A stretch of 64,000 nucleotides of DNA from assembly GCF_001429395.1 (NCBI RefSeq), contig NZ_LMJT01000045.1, positions 62,112 through 126,111 of the forward strand, in the 5' to 3' direction. Below, piece after piece: positions 26,276-36,313 of this stretch. The stretch's first letter is position 1; every line of letters starts with the position of its first letter. Below the pieces are notes generated by a model, which worked only from the letters and a program-made list of their open reading frames with translations, ran no database searches and was not told where the DNA came from. The stretch is from Allobosea sp. Root381. GTDB lineage: Bacteria > Pseudomonadota > Alphaproteobacteria > Rhizobiales > Beijerinckiaceae. The position numbers and the translations under genes are program-made.

Positions 26276-27478
26276 TCAGTCCTCGAGCGTGGCCATCAGG
26301 ATGCCGAGCCGGCACCCCTTCTCGTATTCGTCGAGCTTCACGAACTCCTTGATCGTATGGATCTCGGCCTGGCCGGCACCGATGGTGATCGTCGGGATGC
26401 CGGCCTTGTCGAGCCAGTTCGCGTCGAGCCCGCCATTGGAGAAGAGATAGCTCGGCTCGATGCCGAGCAGCCCCAGTGCCCTGGCGGCGCGCTTCACCAC
26501 CGGCGAATCCTCGGCCAGCTTGAACGGCGGATAGGAGGCGGCACGCCGGAAGGTCACCTCCGCGGTCGCGCCCTCATGGTCCGTCACAGCCGCCTTGGCC
26601 TTGGCGAAGGCCGCCTCGTAGCCGTCGACGATCTTGGTGGCGAAGGAGAGTTCGGGGCTGCGCGCCTCGCCCTTGAGGAAGGCATAGTCGGTGACGACGT
26701 TGGTGGCGTCGCCTGCCGGCTTGCCGTCCTTGCCACCGAAGATGCCGATATTGCTGGTGCCGAATTCGTCGCCCTTGACGACCTTGCCGAACCAGCCGGC
26801 GGCCTTGGCCTCGGCCAGGCCGATGGCGCCGACCAGCGTCGCCGAGATGCCCTTCTCCGGCGCGACGCCGGCATGGGAGGCGAGGCCCTTGATCGAGACC
26901 TCCCAGTTCTCCTGGCCGACGGCGCCGACGATCAGCTCGGAAGCCAGTTGGCCATCGACATTGACGCACATCACCGGGCCGCCGAGCTCCTTCGGATCGA
27001 GCTCGCGGGCACCGTGCAGGCCGCTTTCCTCGCGCACCGTGAAGAGCAGCGTGATCGGCGGATGGGGCAGCTTGTTCTTGAGCAGCGTCTCGGCCAGCAC
27101 GACGAGCAGGGCGACGCCGGTGCGGGCATCGCCGCCGAGCGCGGTCGTGCCGTCGGAAACGATGCAGTTGCCCTCGCGCTTCGGCTTGGCACCGGCGCAG
27201 AGCGGGACGGTGTCGAGATGGGTCGAGAACAGCAGGCGCGGGCCGGGCTTGGTGCCCGGCAGGTCGACGATCAGGTTGCCGGTCTGGGTCGGGAGCGGGA
27301 TGCGCTTGTTGGCGTCGTCGAAGCGAATCGCCGAGGCCGGCACGCCGATCTTCTTGAGGGCCTCGCTGACGGCGGCTGCGATCGCGGCCTCCTCGCCGGT
27401 GACGCCCTCGACCGAGAGGAAGTTCATCAGGTGGTCGATCGCCGCCTCGACATCGAGGGGAACATTGGCTGTGCTCAT
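26276..27478 (-). CDS. M20-family metallopeptidase (peptidase T-like)
   Basis: This 400-residue cytoplasmic dizinc hydrolase has probable metal ligands and catalytic residues in place: STHLDTVP (His87, Asp89), GGDARTG (Asp118), REESG (Glu150 base, Glu151 ligand) and the C-terminal HTIKEF. It most resembles PepT-like M20 peptidases; aminoacylase activity on a transported conjugate is also possible. The start MSTANV is preferred over ATGs further upstream because the family N-terminus starts there. The AbgT transporter gene is 97 bp upstream and the SLC13 gene 55 bp downstream. Confidence 0.9.
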   Translation of the reverse strand: MSTANVPLDVEAAIDHLMNFLSVEGVTGEEAAIAAAVSEALKKIGVPASAIRFDDANKRIPLPTQTGNLIVDLPGTKPGPRLLFSTHLDTVPLCAGAKPKREGNCIVSDGTTALGGDARTGVALLVVLAETLLKNKLPHPPITLLFTVREESGLHGARELDPKELGGPVMCVNVDGQLASELIVGAVGQENWEVSIKGLASHAGVAPEKGISATLVGAIGLAEAKAAGWFGKVVKGDEFGTSNIGIFGGKDGKPAGDATNVVTDYAFLKGEARSPELSFATKIVDGYEAAFAKAKAAVTDHEGATAEVTFRRAASYPPFKLAEDSPVVKRAARALGLLGIEPSYLFSNGGLDANWLDKAGIPTITIGAGQAEIHTIKEFVKLDEYEKGCRLGILMATLED

Positions 27479-27575
27479 GGCATCCATCCGAAACTGGGGC
27501 TTCGATACGAAGCGGGCTTGCATGCGAGGCCGGGACGCCCTGAGACAGGCTGCCCCGCCCTCCTCGATTACGGCC

Positions 27576-29126
27576 TCACAGCCCCCAGGGCAGGCCGAGA
27601 ACCTTCCAGAGCGCGAAGAGCGCAGTCCACAGCACGAACATCCACACGACATAGGGCAGCATCAGCGAGACGATGGTGCCGACGCCGGCATTGCGGTCGT
27701 ATTTCTGGGCGAAGCCGACGACGAGGGCGAAATAGGCGTTGAGCGGGGTGATCGCGTTCATCGGAGAATCGCCGACGCGATAGGCCGCCAGCACGGCTTC
27801 CGGCTCGACGCCGAGCTTCATCAGCAGGGGCACGAAGACCGGGGCGAAGATCGCCCATTTCGCGATGGCGCCGGTCAGCAGCAGATCGATGATGGCGACG
27901 ACGACGATGAAGCCGAGCAGCAGCGGCAGGGCGCCGATATTAGCCGCCTGCAGTGCACCCGAAAGGCTGAGCGCCATCACGGTGCCGATGTTGGTGTAGG
28001 TGAAATAGGCGACGAACTGGCTGAGCACGAAGAACAGGAAGATCGTGCCGCCCATGCTCTTGATCGACTTCTCGATCGCCGCGATCACCTCGGTCAGGGT
28101 GCGCATGGTGCCCGCGCCGATGCCGTAGCACCAGCCGCTGACGAGGAACATCAGCATGATCAGGGCGATCAGCCCGTTCATGAAGGGCGAGTTGCCGATC
28201 AGCTCGCCGGTCGCCGGATTGCGCAAGGGCGCCCAGGACGGCAGCGTCAGCACGCAGAACACGGCCGCCAGAGCGAGCAGCCCGAAGCCGGCATAGCGCA
28301 ACCCGCGCGTTTCCGTCTCCGACAGGATCGCACCCTGCTCGGTCGTGGTGCCTTCGGCCGCTTTCGACGGGTCGTAGGCGCCCAGGCGAGGGGCAATCAT
28401 CCTGTCTGTGATGAATGCGACGACGACGGTGAGGAAGATCACCGAGGCGATCGAGAACCAGAGATTGGAGGCAAGGCCGATCGTCCGGTTGGGATCGACC
28501 AGACGCGCGGCATCGTTGGTGAACTCGACCAGCACCGCATCGAGCGGCTTGATCAGCATGTTGACGGTGAAGGCGCCGGCCACCGCCGCGAAACCGAGCG
28601 CCAGGCCCGCCAGCGGGTTCCGGCCGACCGCGAGATAGGCGATGCCGGCGAGCGGGATCAGCACGAGATAGCCCGCATCGGCGGCGATCGACGCCAGGAT
28701 GCCGACGAAGGCGAGGATGTAGGTCAGCGCCCATTTCGGCGAAACGATCACCAGCTTGCGGATCAGCGCGGTGACGAGCCCGGATTCCTCGGCGACGCCG
28801 GCGCCGATCATCGCGACGATCATCAGCCCGACCGCGGTGAAGCTCATGAAGTTCGGGATCAGCGACGAATAGATGAAGCGGATGCCCTCGATATTGAGCA
28901 GGCTGCGGATCTCGGTCGTCGCCGTCTCGATCTGATGGGTCTCGGCATTGATGCGCTCGAAGGAGACCCGCGCGCCGAACAGGCTGAGGATGGCCGAGAG
29001 CACGATCACGATGCCGATCAGGATCAGGAAGATCACGACCGGGTGCGGCACCATGTTGCCGACCTTCTCGACGCCGTCGAGAAAGCGCTGCATCGTGGTC
29101 TTGGGTGCGGTGCTTGCGGTAGCCAT
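27576..29126 (-). CDS. AbgT-family transporter
   Basis: This 516-residue inner-membrane protein has about 10-12 membrane segments and the AbgT pattern (PHPVVIFLILIG near residue 27, a paired hairpin near SIAADAGYLVLIPLAG, and a C-terminal PLNAYFALVV). Known members import p-aminobenzoyl-glutamate or export sulfonamides. The downstream M20 peptidase could cleave such a conjugate, as AbgA/AbgB do in enterobacteria. GGAGG sits seven bases before the ATG at 29126, so the longer upstream reading is rejected. Confidence 0.92.
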   Translation of the reverse strand: MATASTAPKTTMQRFLDGVEKVGNMVPHPVVIFLILIGIVIVLSAILSLFGARVSFERINAETHQIETATTEIRSLLNIEGIRFIYSSLIPNFMSFTAVGLMIVAMIGAGVAEESGLVTALIRKLVIVSPKWALTYILAFVGILASIAADAGYLVLIPLAGIAYLAVGRNPLAGLALGFAAVAGAFTVNMLIKPLDAVLVEFTNDAARLVDPNRTIGLASNLWFSIASVIFLTVVVAFITDRMIAPRLGAYDPSKAAEGTTTEQGAILSETETRGLRYAGFGLLALAAVFCVLTLPSWAPLRNPATGELIGNSPFMNGLIALIMLMFLVSGWCYGIGAGTMRTLTEVIAAIEKSIKSMGGTIFLFFVLSQFVAYFTYTNIGTVMALSLSGALQAANIGALPLLLGFIVVVAIIDLLLTGAIAKWAIFAPVFVPLLMKLGVEPEAVLAAYRVGDSPMNAITPLNAYFALVVGFAQKYDRNAGVGTIVSLMLPYVVWMFVLWTALFALWKVLGLPWGL

Positions 29127-29513
29127 ATCGGCCTCCCTCCGGCCAGGGCGAGGCCCGGCGCATACGATCGTGCCACCGCGCGGAGAGCGCAGCGGGGACG
29201 TCCCGCAGAACTTAAATGCCTGCGCCGCGAGGGCATCTGCACAGAATCCCAAAGCTTGGGCAGGCTGTCCCAAACTCGGCAAAAATGCGGCAGCACGGGC
29301 GCCGCGCCGACCGCATGACCGCAATGCGGCATGCCAAGGCGTCTCGCCTTGCTGCGGGAGCAGCGCTTCACTATCCTCCCCTCGTCGGAGGGGGGCTCCG
29401 ATCTGACCGTCCCGGTTGGGACTCGGAGCAATGCTGATGCGTGCCTACGGATCTCTGCGGGTCCGCCGTGACGGCGGGCGCCGGCTGGCCGCTCTATTTT
29501 ACCGGCCCCATCG
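29127..29513. other. Intergenic region between the AbgT and DUF900 hydrolase genes
   Basis: These 387 bp lie between divergent genes. They contain several short GC-rich inverted repeats around 29380-29400 but no convincing promoter boxes, ORF with a ribosome site, or RNA gene. Confidence 0.4.
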
Positions 29514-30662
29514 ATGACGCGGCATGCGCGGGCAGCGGCGCGCATCGTCCTGGCGATGGCTGCGGCGCTCGCTCTGTCGGCCTGCGCCTCGGTGCCCCGC
29601 GGTCTCCTGCAGCCCGTCGCAGCCGTTCCGGGCACAGACAAGATCGACATGCTGACCGCGACGACGCGCGCCTCTTCCGACGAGCCGGGCGTGCTCTATG
29701 ACGGCCGGCGAGGCCGCGGCATGTCCTTCACCAACATCGTCGTGTCGATCCCGCGGGATCGTGAGCCCGGCACGATCCAGCTGCCGCGGACCGTCCCCGG
29801 CGACCCGGCACGGGATTTCGTCGTGACCTCCGCGACCTCGCTGCGGCGGGGCGAGCTGCCGCAATGGTTCGCCTCGGCCGGCGGGCGCAAGCGCCGGGCC
29901 TTCGTCTTCGTCCACGGCTTCAACACGCCGTTCGACCGCGCGGTCTTTCGCTTCGCCCAACTCACCCATGATTCCGATGCGGACGCAGCGCCGGTGCTGT
30001 TCTCCTGGCCGTCGAGGGGAAACCTGCTCGACTACCGGCTCGACCTCGACAACGCGTCCTATTCGCGCTCGGACCTTGCGGACCTGCTGGCGATGGCGGC
30101 ACGAAGCCCTGCGGTCGGCGAGGTCGTCATCCTCGCCCATTCGATGGGCGCGTGGCTCGCGGTCGAGGCGCTGAAGCAGCTCGCCCTCAAGGAAGGCGGC
30201 GTACCGAAAAAGATCAACAACCTGATCCTCGCCTCACCCGATCTCGACATCGGCGTCTTCCGGCGCCAGGTCGAGGATATGGGACCGCGCCGCCCTCGCA
30301 TCACGATCTTCGCCTCGCAGACCGACCGGGCGCTGCAGCTCTCGCAGTTCCTGGCGCGCGGCGCGACGCGGCTGGGCGCAATCGACCTCTCGCGCGAGGA
30401 GTACCAGGCCGAGTTCGGCGGCCTCAGCGGCGTCACCGTGATCGACATGAGCGCGATCCAGGCCGGCGACCGCATCAATCACGACACCTTCGCTTCCAGC
30501 CCCGAGATCGTCCGCCTCATCGGCGGCAGGCTCGTCGACGGGCAGGTCATAACCGATTCCGACGTCACAGGGGCAGGCACCGCGGTGGAGACGATCGGCT
30601 CGGCGGCAGGCCTGCTCATCACGGCGCCGATCCGGGTCTTCGACGCGGCCGCTACGCGATAG
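29514..30662 (+). CDS. DUF900 alpha/beta-hydrolase lipoprotein
   Basis: This 382-residue protein is secreted as a lipoprotein: the lipobox LSAC puts the lipidated Cys near residue 24. The alpha/beta-hydrolase domain has the oxyanion motif FVHGFNTPFD near 124, the nucleophile Ser210 in AHSMGAW, an acidic SPDLD near 240 and a possible catalytic His in NHDTF near 323. This is the DUF900 esterase/lipase-like family. The substrate is unknown. It lies between AbgT (divergent) and an AraC regulator 149 bp downstream. Confidence 0.88.
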   Translation: MTRHARAAARIVLAMAAALALSACASVPRGLLQPVAAVPGTDKIDMLTATTRASSDEPGVLYDGRRGRGMSFTNIVVSIPRDREPGTIQLPRTVPGDPARDFVVTSATSLRRGELPQWFASAGGRKRRAFVFVHGFNTPFDRAVFRFAQLTHDSDADAAPVLFSWPSRGNLLDYRLDLDNASYSRSDLADLLAMAARSPAVGEVVILAHSMGAWLAVEALKQLALKEGGVPKKINNLILASPDLDIGVFRRQVEDMGPRRPRITIFASQTDRALQLSQFLARGATRLGAIDLSREEYQAEFGGLSGVTVIDMSAIQAGDRINHDTFASSPEIVRLIGGRLVDGQVITDSDVTGAGTAVETIGSAAGLLITAPIRVFDAAATR

Positions 30663-30811
30663 CAACTCCAAGATCCGAGAAGGAGAACAGCAGGCAAGAA
30701 CAGCGGCAAGCGAGAGGCCTGAACAGAAGAGGCGATGCCGCGACGAAGCCAGCGAAAGCCACAACAGAGATCAGCAGCGGTCTTCGTCTTGTATCGAGTA
30801 TGGAGGTCATC

Positions 30812-31867
30812 ATGTCACTGCGCGTGAGCATCCGATCGAAGCCATCATCGAAAGCTGTCCATGACCGCCTGGCCAGCGCCGACAGCGACATATCCTGGGA
30901 GCAGATCGACGCCTGGACGGGCACCGGCTCCGCCACGATCGCCGTCTGGCCCGAACTCGACGCCAAACCGGTCTCCGCGCCGGAGCCGGCGATCTGGCAC
31001 TTCGGCGACCTCGTAATGACAAGCCTGAGGCAATCCTTCCCATCACCTCCGCATTGGCCGCCGCACCTGCCGGATCATGGCTGCGTCGTCCTGCTGAGCA
31101 GCCGGCACCCGGCGCGCACGGCGGCATCGGTTCTCATCATGTCGCCGCATGCCGGGCTCGACCCGGCAACCCTGCCCTGGCCGGCCGGCCATTCGGGGCT
31201 GGATTGCGACGTGCTGACCCTGTTCATGCCGATTACTGCTTGCGATGGCGCGGCGCCCGCCGCGGCCGCGTCGCATCTCGACTCCAGCGCCGGCCACGGG
31301 GCGCTGCTTGCCGGCTTCATGCGGCAGCTTGCCGGGCATCTCGGGCAGATCCCGGAACACCGCAGAGGAATGCTGGCGGACGCGACGCACCAGCTGGTGA
31401 TGGCCTGCATGGGCGAGCCGGCGCCACGCCCGGCCCCGCTGTCGCACCGCCCGAAGGCCGGCATGGTCGAACGCATGCGCGCCGTCGTCCAGCAGAACAT
31501 GGGCTCGCCCGAATTCGGCCCGCAGCAGCTGGCCCGGCTGCTGGCGATGTCGCGCTCAAAGCTCTACCGCCTGCTCGACGGCGACGGCGGCGTCGCCCGT
31601 TTCATCAACAGCGAAAGGCTCTCACAGGCCGCGCGCGACCTGGCGACCGCGGATGAGGCGGTCTCGGTCCAGGCCATCGCCAGCAGGGCCGGCTTCCGCG
31701 ATCACTCCACCTTCAGCCGGGCGTTTCGCCGGGCCTTCGGGTGCAGCCCGTCGCAGGCCCGCGAACAGGCGCTCCTCGCCCTGCCGGACCCCATCCCGCT
31801 GCCTGGGGCGGAGCGGGCAGTACAAGCCGCTGCGCAGTCCTGTGGAGGGGCGCCGCCCGCACGATAG
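30812..31867 (+). CDS. AraC-family transcriptional regulator
   Basis: This is a 351-residue regulator. The N-terminal half (1-235) is a sensor of no clear family, rich in Ala, Pro and His. The C-terminal AraC domain at 245-330 has two helix-turn-helix units (LARLLAMSRSKLYRLL; GFRDHSTFSRAFRRAFG). The ATG at 30812 has GGAGG five bases upstream. It shares the GDGGVARF turn with the regulator at 22909-23922, so the two are probably paralogues. Its target may be the RND genes that follow, but no operator was recognised. Confidence 0.85.
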   Translation: MSLRVSIRSKPSSKAVHDRLASADSDISWEQIDAWTGTGSATIAVWPELDAKPVSAPEPAIWHFGDLVMTSLRQSFPSPPHWPPHLPDHGCVVLLSSRHPARTAASVLIMSPHAGLDPATLPWPAGHSGLDCDVLTLFMPITACDGAAPAAAASHLDSSAGHGALLAGFMRQLAGHLGQIPEHRRGMLADATHQLVMACMGEPAPRPAPLSHRPKAGMVERMRAVVQQNMGSPEFGPQQLARLLAMSRSKLYRLLDGDGGVARFINSERLSQAARDLATADEAVSVQAIASRAGFRDHSTFSRAFRRAFGCSPSQAREQALLALPDPIPLPGAERAVQAAAQSCGGAPPAR

Positions 31868-32057
31868 GAGACCGCGCAACCGCGCCGGAGAATGGGATGA
31901 GCAGCCCAGATTTGGGATTCTGAGCTGATCCGGCCCGGAGGGAGTGTTGCTAGCCTTCCACGAGCCGCCTGAAAGATCGGTGCGATGACGCATGTCCGGC
32001 GCTTCGGGACCGGTATCTGTGGCGGCGACAGGACATCGCGATGCGGGCGAAGGATTC

Positions 32058-33203
32058 ATGCGGAAGCCGAGATGCGACCGGGACAGGCGCGGCGTGAGCA
32101 GCATTGGCTCCCCCTTGGCGGTGCGCACTCGCCTGGCCAGTTGCCTCGCCGTCGCGGCGCTGGCCCTCGCCGGCTGCCAGCCCGAGGCCGACAAGGCGCC
32201 ACCGGCGCCGGTCAGGATGGTCCGGACCATCGCGATCGAGCCGCCGCGGCAAAGCAGCGACCTCAGCTTCACCGGCCATATCGAGGCACAGGATCAGGCC
32301 TCCCTGTCCTTCCGGATCGGCGGTCGCCTGGCCGAGCGGCTGGTCGGCGTCGGCTCGACCGTCGCGGAAAATGAGGTCGTCGCCCGGCTCGATCCGGAGA
32401 ACGAGCTCAACGATCTGCGCGCAGCGCGGGCGGCCCTGACCGCGGCCGAAGGCGCGCTGCGCAAGGCGGAGAACCAGTATCAGCGCCAGAGCCAGCTGCG
32501 GACCCGCAACGTCACGAGCCAGGCCGATTTCGAGGCCGCCGAACAGGGCCGCGTCGCGGCGCGGGCGCAGGCGGAAGCCGCGCAGGCGCGGGTCAGGACC
32601 GCCGAGGACATCGTCGCCTTCACCACGCTCAAGGCCGATGCGCCGGGCATCGTCACCAGCGTCGGCGCCGAGCCGGCAGAGGTCGTCCCGGCCGGGCGCA
32701 TGATCGTCCAGCTCGCCCGCCGGGATGGGCGCGACGCCGTCTTCGAGCTGCCGGCCGAGGCGATCCGCGCCATCCCGGCCGACACGAATGTCTATGTGGC
32801 ACTCACCGGCGATCCGGCGACCACGGTCCGCGGGCATGTGCGCGAGGTCGCGCCGCAGGCCGATCCCGTCACGCGAACCTTCCGGGTGCGGGTCGGCCTG
32901 ATCGATCCGCCGGCCTCCTTCAGACTCGGCACTGCTGTGTCCGGCAGCATCCGAGGCGGCGAAGTATCAGGCATCGCGATCCCCGCGACCGCCCTGACCG
33001 AGCGCGGGCAGGACACGAGCGTCTGGATCGTCGATCCAAACGCGCTGACGGTCTCACTGCGCAAGCTCGATCTCATCTCGCGCGATCCGGCGACGGCGCT
33101 TGTCGGCAAGGGGTTGGCGCTCGGCGACATCGTCGTCACCGCCGGCGCCAATCTCCTGCAGGAAGGGCAGCGCGTGCGCCTGTCCGGAGCCGAGGCACGA
33201 TGA
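32058..33203 (+). CDS. RND efflux periplasmic adaptor lipoprotein (first)
   Basis: This is a membrane-fusion protein of 381 residues with lipobox LAGC (Cys40). A lipoyl/barrel-sandwich half near 75-105 (FTGHIEAQDQASLSFRIGGR) leads into a helical hairpin near 120-185 with TAAEGALRKAENQY, and a beta-barrel and membrane-proximal domain follow. It links an RND pump to an outer-membrane channel. It overlaps the pump gene by ATGA. Short blocks such as GRDAVFELPAE and REVAPQADPVTRTF recur in the second adaptor at 36310, so the two are related copies. Confidence 0.92.
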   Translation: MRKPRCDRDRRGVSSIGSPLAVRTRLASCLAVAALALAGCQPEADKAPPAPVRMVRTIAIEPPRQSSDLSFTGHIEAQDQASLSFRIGGRLAERLVGVGSTVAENEVVARLDPENELNDLRAARAALTAAEGALRKAENQYQRQSQLRTRNVTSQADFEAAEQGRVAARAQAEAAQARVRTAEDIVAFTTLKADAPGIVTSVGAEPAEVVPAGRMIVQLARRDGRDAVFELPAEAIRAIPADTNVYVALTGDPATTVRGHVREVAPQADPVTRTFRVRVGLIDPPASFRLGTAVSGSIRGGEVSGIAIPATALTERGQDTSVWIVDPNALTVSLRKLDLISRDPATALVGKGLALGDIVVTAGANLLQEGQRVRLSGAEAR

Positions 33204-36200
33204 GTTTCAACCTCTCCGAATGGGCCCTGAAGAACCGCTCGGTCGTGATCTACCTCATGATCGTGGCGGTCGCGGCCGGCATCTTCGCCTTCGTCAAGCT
33301 CGGCCGCAACGAGGATCCCTCCTTCGTCATCAAGTCGATGGTGGTCGCGGCCGCCTGGCCGGGCGCGACGATGGAGGACACGCTCAGCCAGGTCACCGAG
33401 CGGCTGGAACGCCAGATCGAGGAGACGCCGGGGCTCGACTTCGTGCGCAGCTTCACCAGGCCGGGCATGACGACGATCTTCGTCAACCTGAAGCAGTCCG
33501 TTCCCGGCCGCGACGTGCAGGAGACCTGGTTCAAGGTCCGCAACCTCGTCGCTGACATCCGCCATACGCTGCCCGCCGGCACGCAGGGCCCGTTCTTCAA
33601 CGACCGCTTCGGCGACACCTTCGGCATCATCTACGGCTTCACCGCGGACGGCTTCACCGGCCGCGAGCTGCGCGACCATGTCGAGGCGGCCCGTTCGCGG
33701 CTGCTGCTGGTGCCGGACGTCTCCAAGATCGAGATCATCGGCGCGCAGGACGAGCGCATCTTCATCGAGTTCTCGGTGCGCGAGCTCGCCAATCTCGGCA
33801 TCGACCGCACGGCGCTGCTCGCGGCGCTGCAGAGCCAGAACGTCGTGCGCCCGGCCGGGACCGTCCAGACCCGGGACGAGACGTTCTCGCTGCGCGTCTC
33901 CGGCGCCTTCCAGTCGGAAGCCGACCTGCTCGCGGTGAATTTCCCGGTCGGCGACCGCATGGTGCGGCTCGCCGACATCGCGACCGTCCGGCGCGGCTTC
34001 GCCGATCCGCCGCAACCGATGTTCCGCGTCAACGGGCAGGAGGCGATCGGGCTGGGCATCGCCATGCGCGACGGCGGCGACATCCTGGCGCTCGGACGCA
34101 ACCTCAAGACGGCGATGGCCGGGATCACGGCCGACCTGCCCATCGGCATCGAGTCGCGGCTGGTCGCGGACCAGTCCGTCACAGTCGACGAGGCAATCGA
34201 CGACTTCATGACCTCGCTCTGGCAGGCGGTGGCGATCATCCTGGTCGTCAGCTTCATCAGCCTCGGCGTGCGTCCGGGCCTGGTGGTCGCGCTCGCGATC
34301 CCGCTGACGCTCGCCGTCGTCTTCGCCGTCATGAACGTCGTCAACATCGACATGCAGCGCATCTCGCTGGGCGCGCTCATCATCGCGCTGGCGCTGCTCG
34401 TCGACGACGCGATGACCACGACGGATGCGATGGTGACGCGGCTCGCGGCCGGCGACGCGAAGGAGAAGGCGGCGACCTTTGCCTTCGACAAATATGCGGT
34501 GGCGATGTTCGCCGGCACGCTGGTCACGATCGCCGGCTTCGTGCCGATCGGCTTCGCGGCGAGCTCGGCCGGCGAATACACCTTCTCGCTCTTCGCCGTG
34601 GTGAGCATCGCGCTCGTCGTCTCGTGGTTCGTGGCCGTGCTCTTCGCGCCCGTGCTGGGCATGGCGCTGCTGAAGGCGCCCGAACCCTCGGCCAAGGCCT
34701 CGCAGCCGAGCCGCGTCGAGACGGGCTTCCGGCGGATGCTCTCGGGCGCGATCAGGCTGCGCTGGATCACCATCGCGGTCACGCTCGGGCTGTTCGCGGC
34801 CTCACTGCTGGCCTTGCCGCTGGTGCCGCGGCAGTTCTTCCCGGCCTCGGACCGGGCCGAGCTGCTCGTCGACATGACGCTGCCGCAGAACGCCTCGATC
34901 TATGCCAGCGAGGCGCTGGTGAAACGCTTCGACGCGGCGCTGAAGGACGACCCCGACGTCGCGCGCTGGAGCACCTATGTCGGGCGCGGCGCGATCCGCT
35001 TCTACCTGCCGCTGAACGCGCAGCTGCCGAACGACTTCTTCAACCAGGCCGTGATCGTCGCCAAGGACGTGGCGGCCCGCGACCGGCTGCAGAAGAAGCT
35101 CGAACAGCGCCTCGCCACCGAGTTCCCCAACCTGATCGCGCGTGTCTATCCGCTCGAGCTCGGCCCGCCGGTGGGCTGGCCGGTGCAGTATCGCGTCACC
35201 GGGCCGGACATCGCCGAAGTCCGCAGCATCGCGATGAAGCTGGCCCAGGTCGTCGCGGCGAACCAGCACACCGACCAGATCAATTTCGACTGGATCGAGC
35301 CCGCGCGCGAGTTGCGGCTGCGCGTCGACCAAGACGAGGCGCGCCGGCTGGGCCTGAGCTCGCAAGCGCTTGCCGGCATCGTCAACACGGTCGTCTCGGG
35401 CACGGTCGTGACGCAGATGCGCGACGACATCTATCTCGTCGACGTCGTCGTGCGCGCCCAGGGAGCGGACCGCATCTCACTCGATACGCTGCGCACGATG
35501 CAGGTCGCCCTGCCGGGTGGGCGCTCGGTGCCGCTCTCGCAGTTCGTCACCTTCAGCTACGATCTCGACACGCCGCTGATCTGGCGCCGCGACCGGGTGC
35601 CGACGCTCACCGTCGCGGCCGATGTGAAGCCCGAAGTCCTGCCGGAGACCGTGGTGAGCGCGCTGGCGCCCGCCATCGAGGAGTTGCGCAAGACCCTGCC
35701 GCCGAGCTACGGCATCGCCACTGGCGGCACGGTCGAGGAGAGCGCCAATTCGCAAGCCTCGGTCATCGCCGTCGTGCCGGTGATGCTGCTTTTGATGTTC
35801 ACCGTGCTGATGGCGGAGCTGCGCAGCTTCAAGCTGCTCGCGATCGTGCTCAGCATCGCGCCTCTCGGCATGATCGGCGTCGTCGGGGCGCTCCTGCTCT
35901 CGGGCAAGCCGCTCGGCTTCGTCGCCCTGCTCGGCGTGCTGGCGCTGATCGGTATCATCACCAAGAACGCGGTGATCCTTGTCGGCCAGATCGAATCGGA
36001 GCGGACCGCCGGCAAGAGCGTCACCGATGCGGCGCTGGACGCGGCCTCGACCCGCTTCCGGCCGATCATGCTGACCGCCGTCTCGACCGTGCTCGGCATG
36101 ATCCCGATTGCGCCGACCGTGTTCTGGGGGCCGATGGCCTTCGCGATCATGGGCGGCCTGCTGGTCGCCACCGTGCTGACCCTGATCCTGCTGCCGGTGC

Positions 36201-36313
36201 TCTACGTCACGGTGTTCGGCGGGGCATCGCCCGCCACGGGCCAGGCCAAGGCCCAGGACAAGGCGACAGCCAGGGGCAAGGCCCCTCGAACCGCGGGAGT
36301 GGCTGCACGATGA
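33200..36313 (+). CDS. RND efflux permease
   Basis: This inner-membrane proton-driven pump of 1037 residues has the standard duplicated layout: one membrane helix, a large periplasmic loop, six helices, a second loop and five helices. The proton-relay aspartates are Asp402 and Asp403 in LLVDDAM. It resembles the AcrB/MexF-like HAE group, and the substrate is unknown. It is translationally coupled on both sides by ATGA overlaps with adaptor genes. No outer-membrane factor gene is in the window, so TolC or a similar channel must come from elsewhere. Confidence 0.95.
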   Translation: MSFNLSEWALKNRSVVIYLMIVAVAAGIFAFVKLGRNEDPSFVIKSMVVAAAWPGATMEDTLSQVTERLERQIEETPGLDFVRSFTRPGMTTIFVNLKQSVPGRDVQETWFKVRNLVADIRHTLPAGTQGPFFNDRFGDTFGIIYGFTADGFTGRELRDHVEAARSRLLLVPDVSKIEIIGAQDERIFIEFSVRELANLGIDRTALLAALQSQNVVRPAGTVQTRDETFSLRVSGAFQSEADLLAVNFPVGDRMVRLADIATVRRGFADPPQPMFRVNGQEAIGLGIAMRDGGDILALGRNLKTAMAGITADLPIGIESRLVADQSVTVDEAIDDFMTSLWQAVAIILVVSFISLGVRPGLVVALAIPLTLAVVFAVMNVVNIDMQRISLGALIIALALLVDDAMTTTDAMVTRLAAGDAKEKAATFAFDKYAVAMFAGTLVTIAGFVPIGFAASSAGEYTFSLFAVVSIALVVSWFVAVLFAPVLGMALLKAPEPSAKASQPSRVETGFRRMLSGAIRLRWITIAVTLGLFAASLLALPLVPRQFFPASDRAELLVDMTLPQNASIYASEALVKRFDAALKDDPDVARWSTYVGRGAIRFYLPLNAQLPNDFFNQAVIVAKDVAARDRLQKKLEQRLATEFPNLIARVYPLELGPPVGWPVQYRVTGPDIAEVRSIAMKLAQVVAANQHTDQINFDWIEPARELRLRVDQDEARRLGLSSQALAGIVNTVVSGTVVTQMRDDIYLVDVVVRAQGADRISLDTLRTMQVALPGGRSVPLSQFVTFSYDLDTPLIWRRDRVPTLTVAADVKPEVLPETVVSALAPAIEELRKTLPPSYGIATGGTVEESANSQASVIAVVPVMLLLMFTVLMAELRSFKLLAIVLSIAPLGMIGVVGALLLSGKPLGFVALLGVLALIGIITKNAVILVGQIESERTAGKSVTDAALDAASTRFRPIMLTAVSTVLGMIPIAPTVFWGPMAFAIMGGLLVATVLTLILLPVLYVTVFGGASPATGQAKAQDKATARGKAPRTAGVAAR

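Noticed and set aside
24055..29318. Very long plus-strand open frames opposite the SLC13, M20 and AbgT genes
   Set aside because: The translations are low-complexity His/Arg/Asp-rich sequence with no domain, directly antisense to three clear genes.
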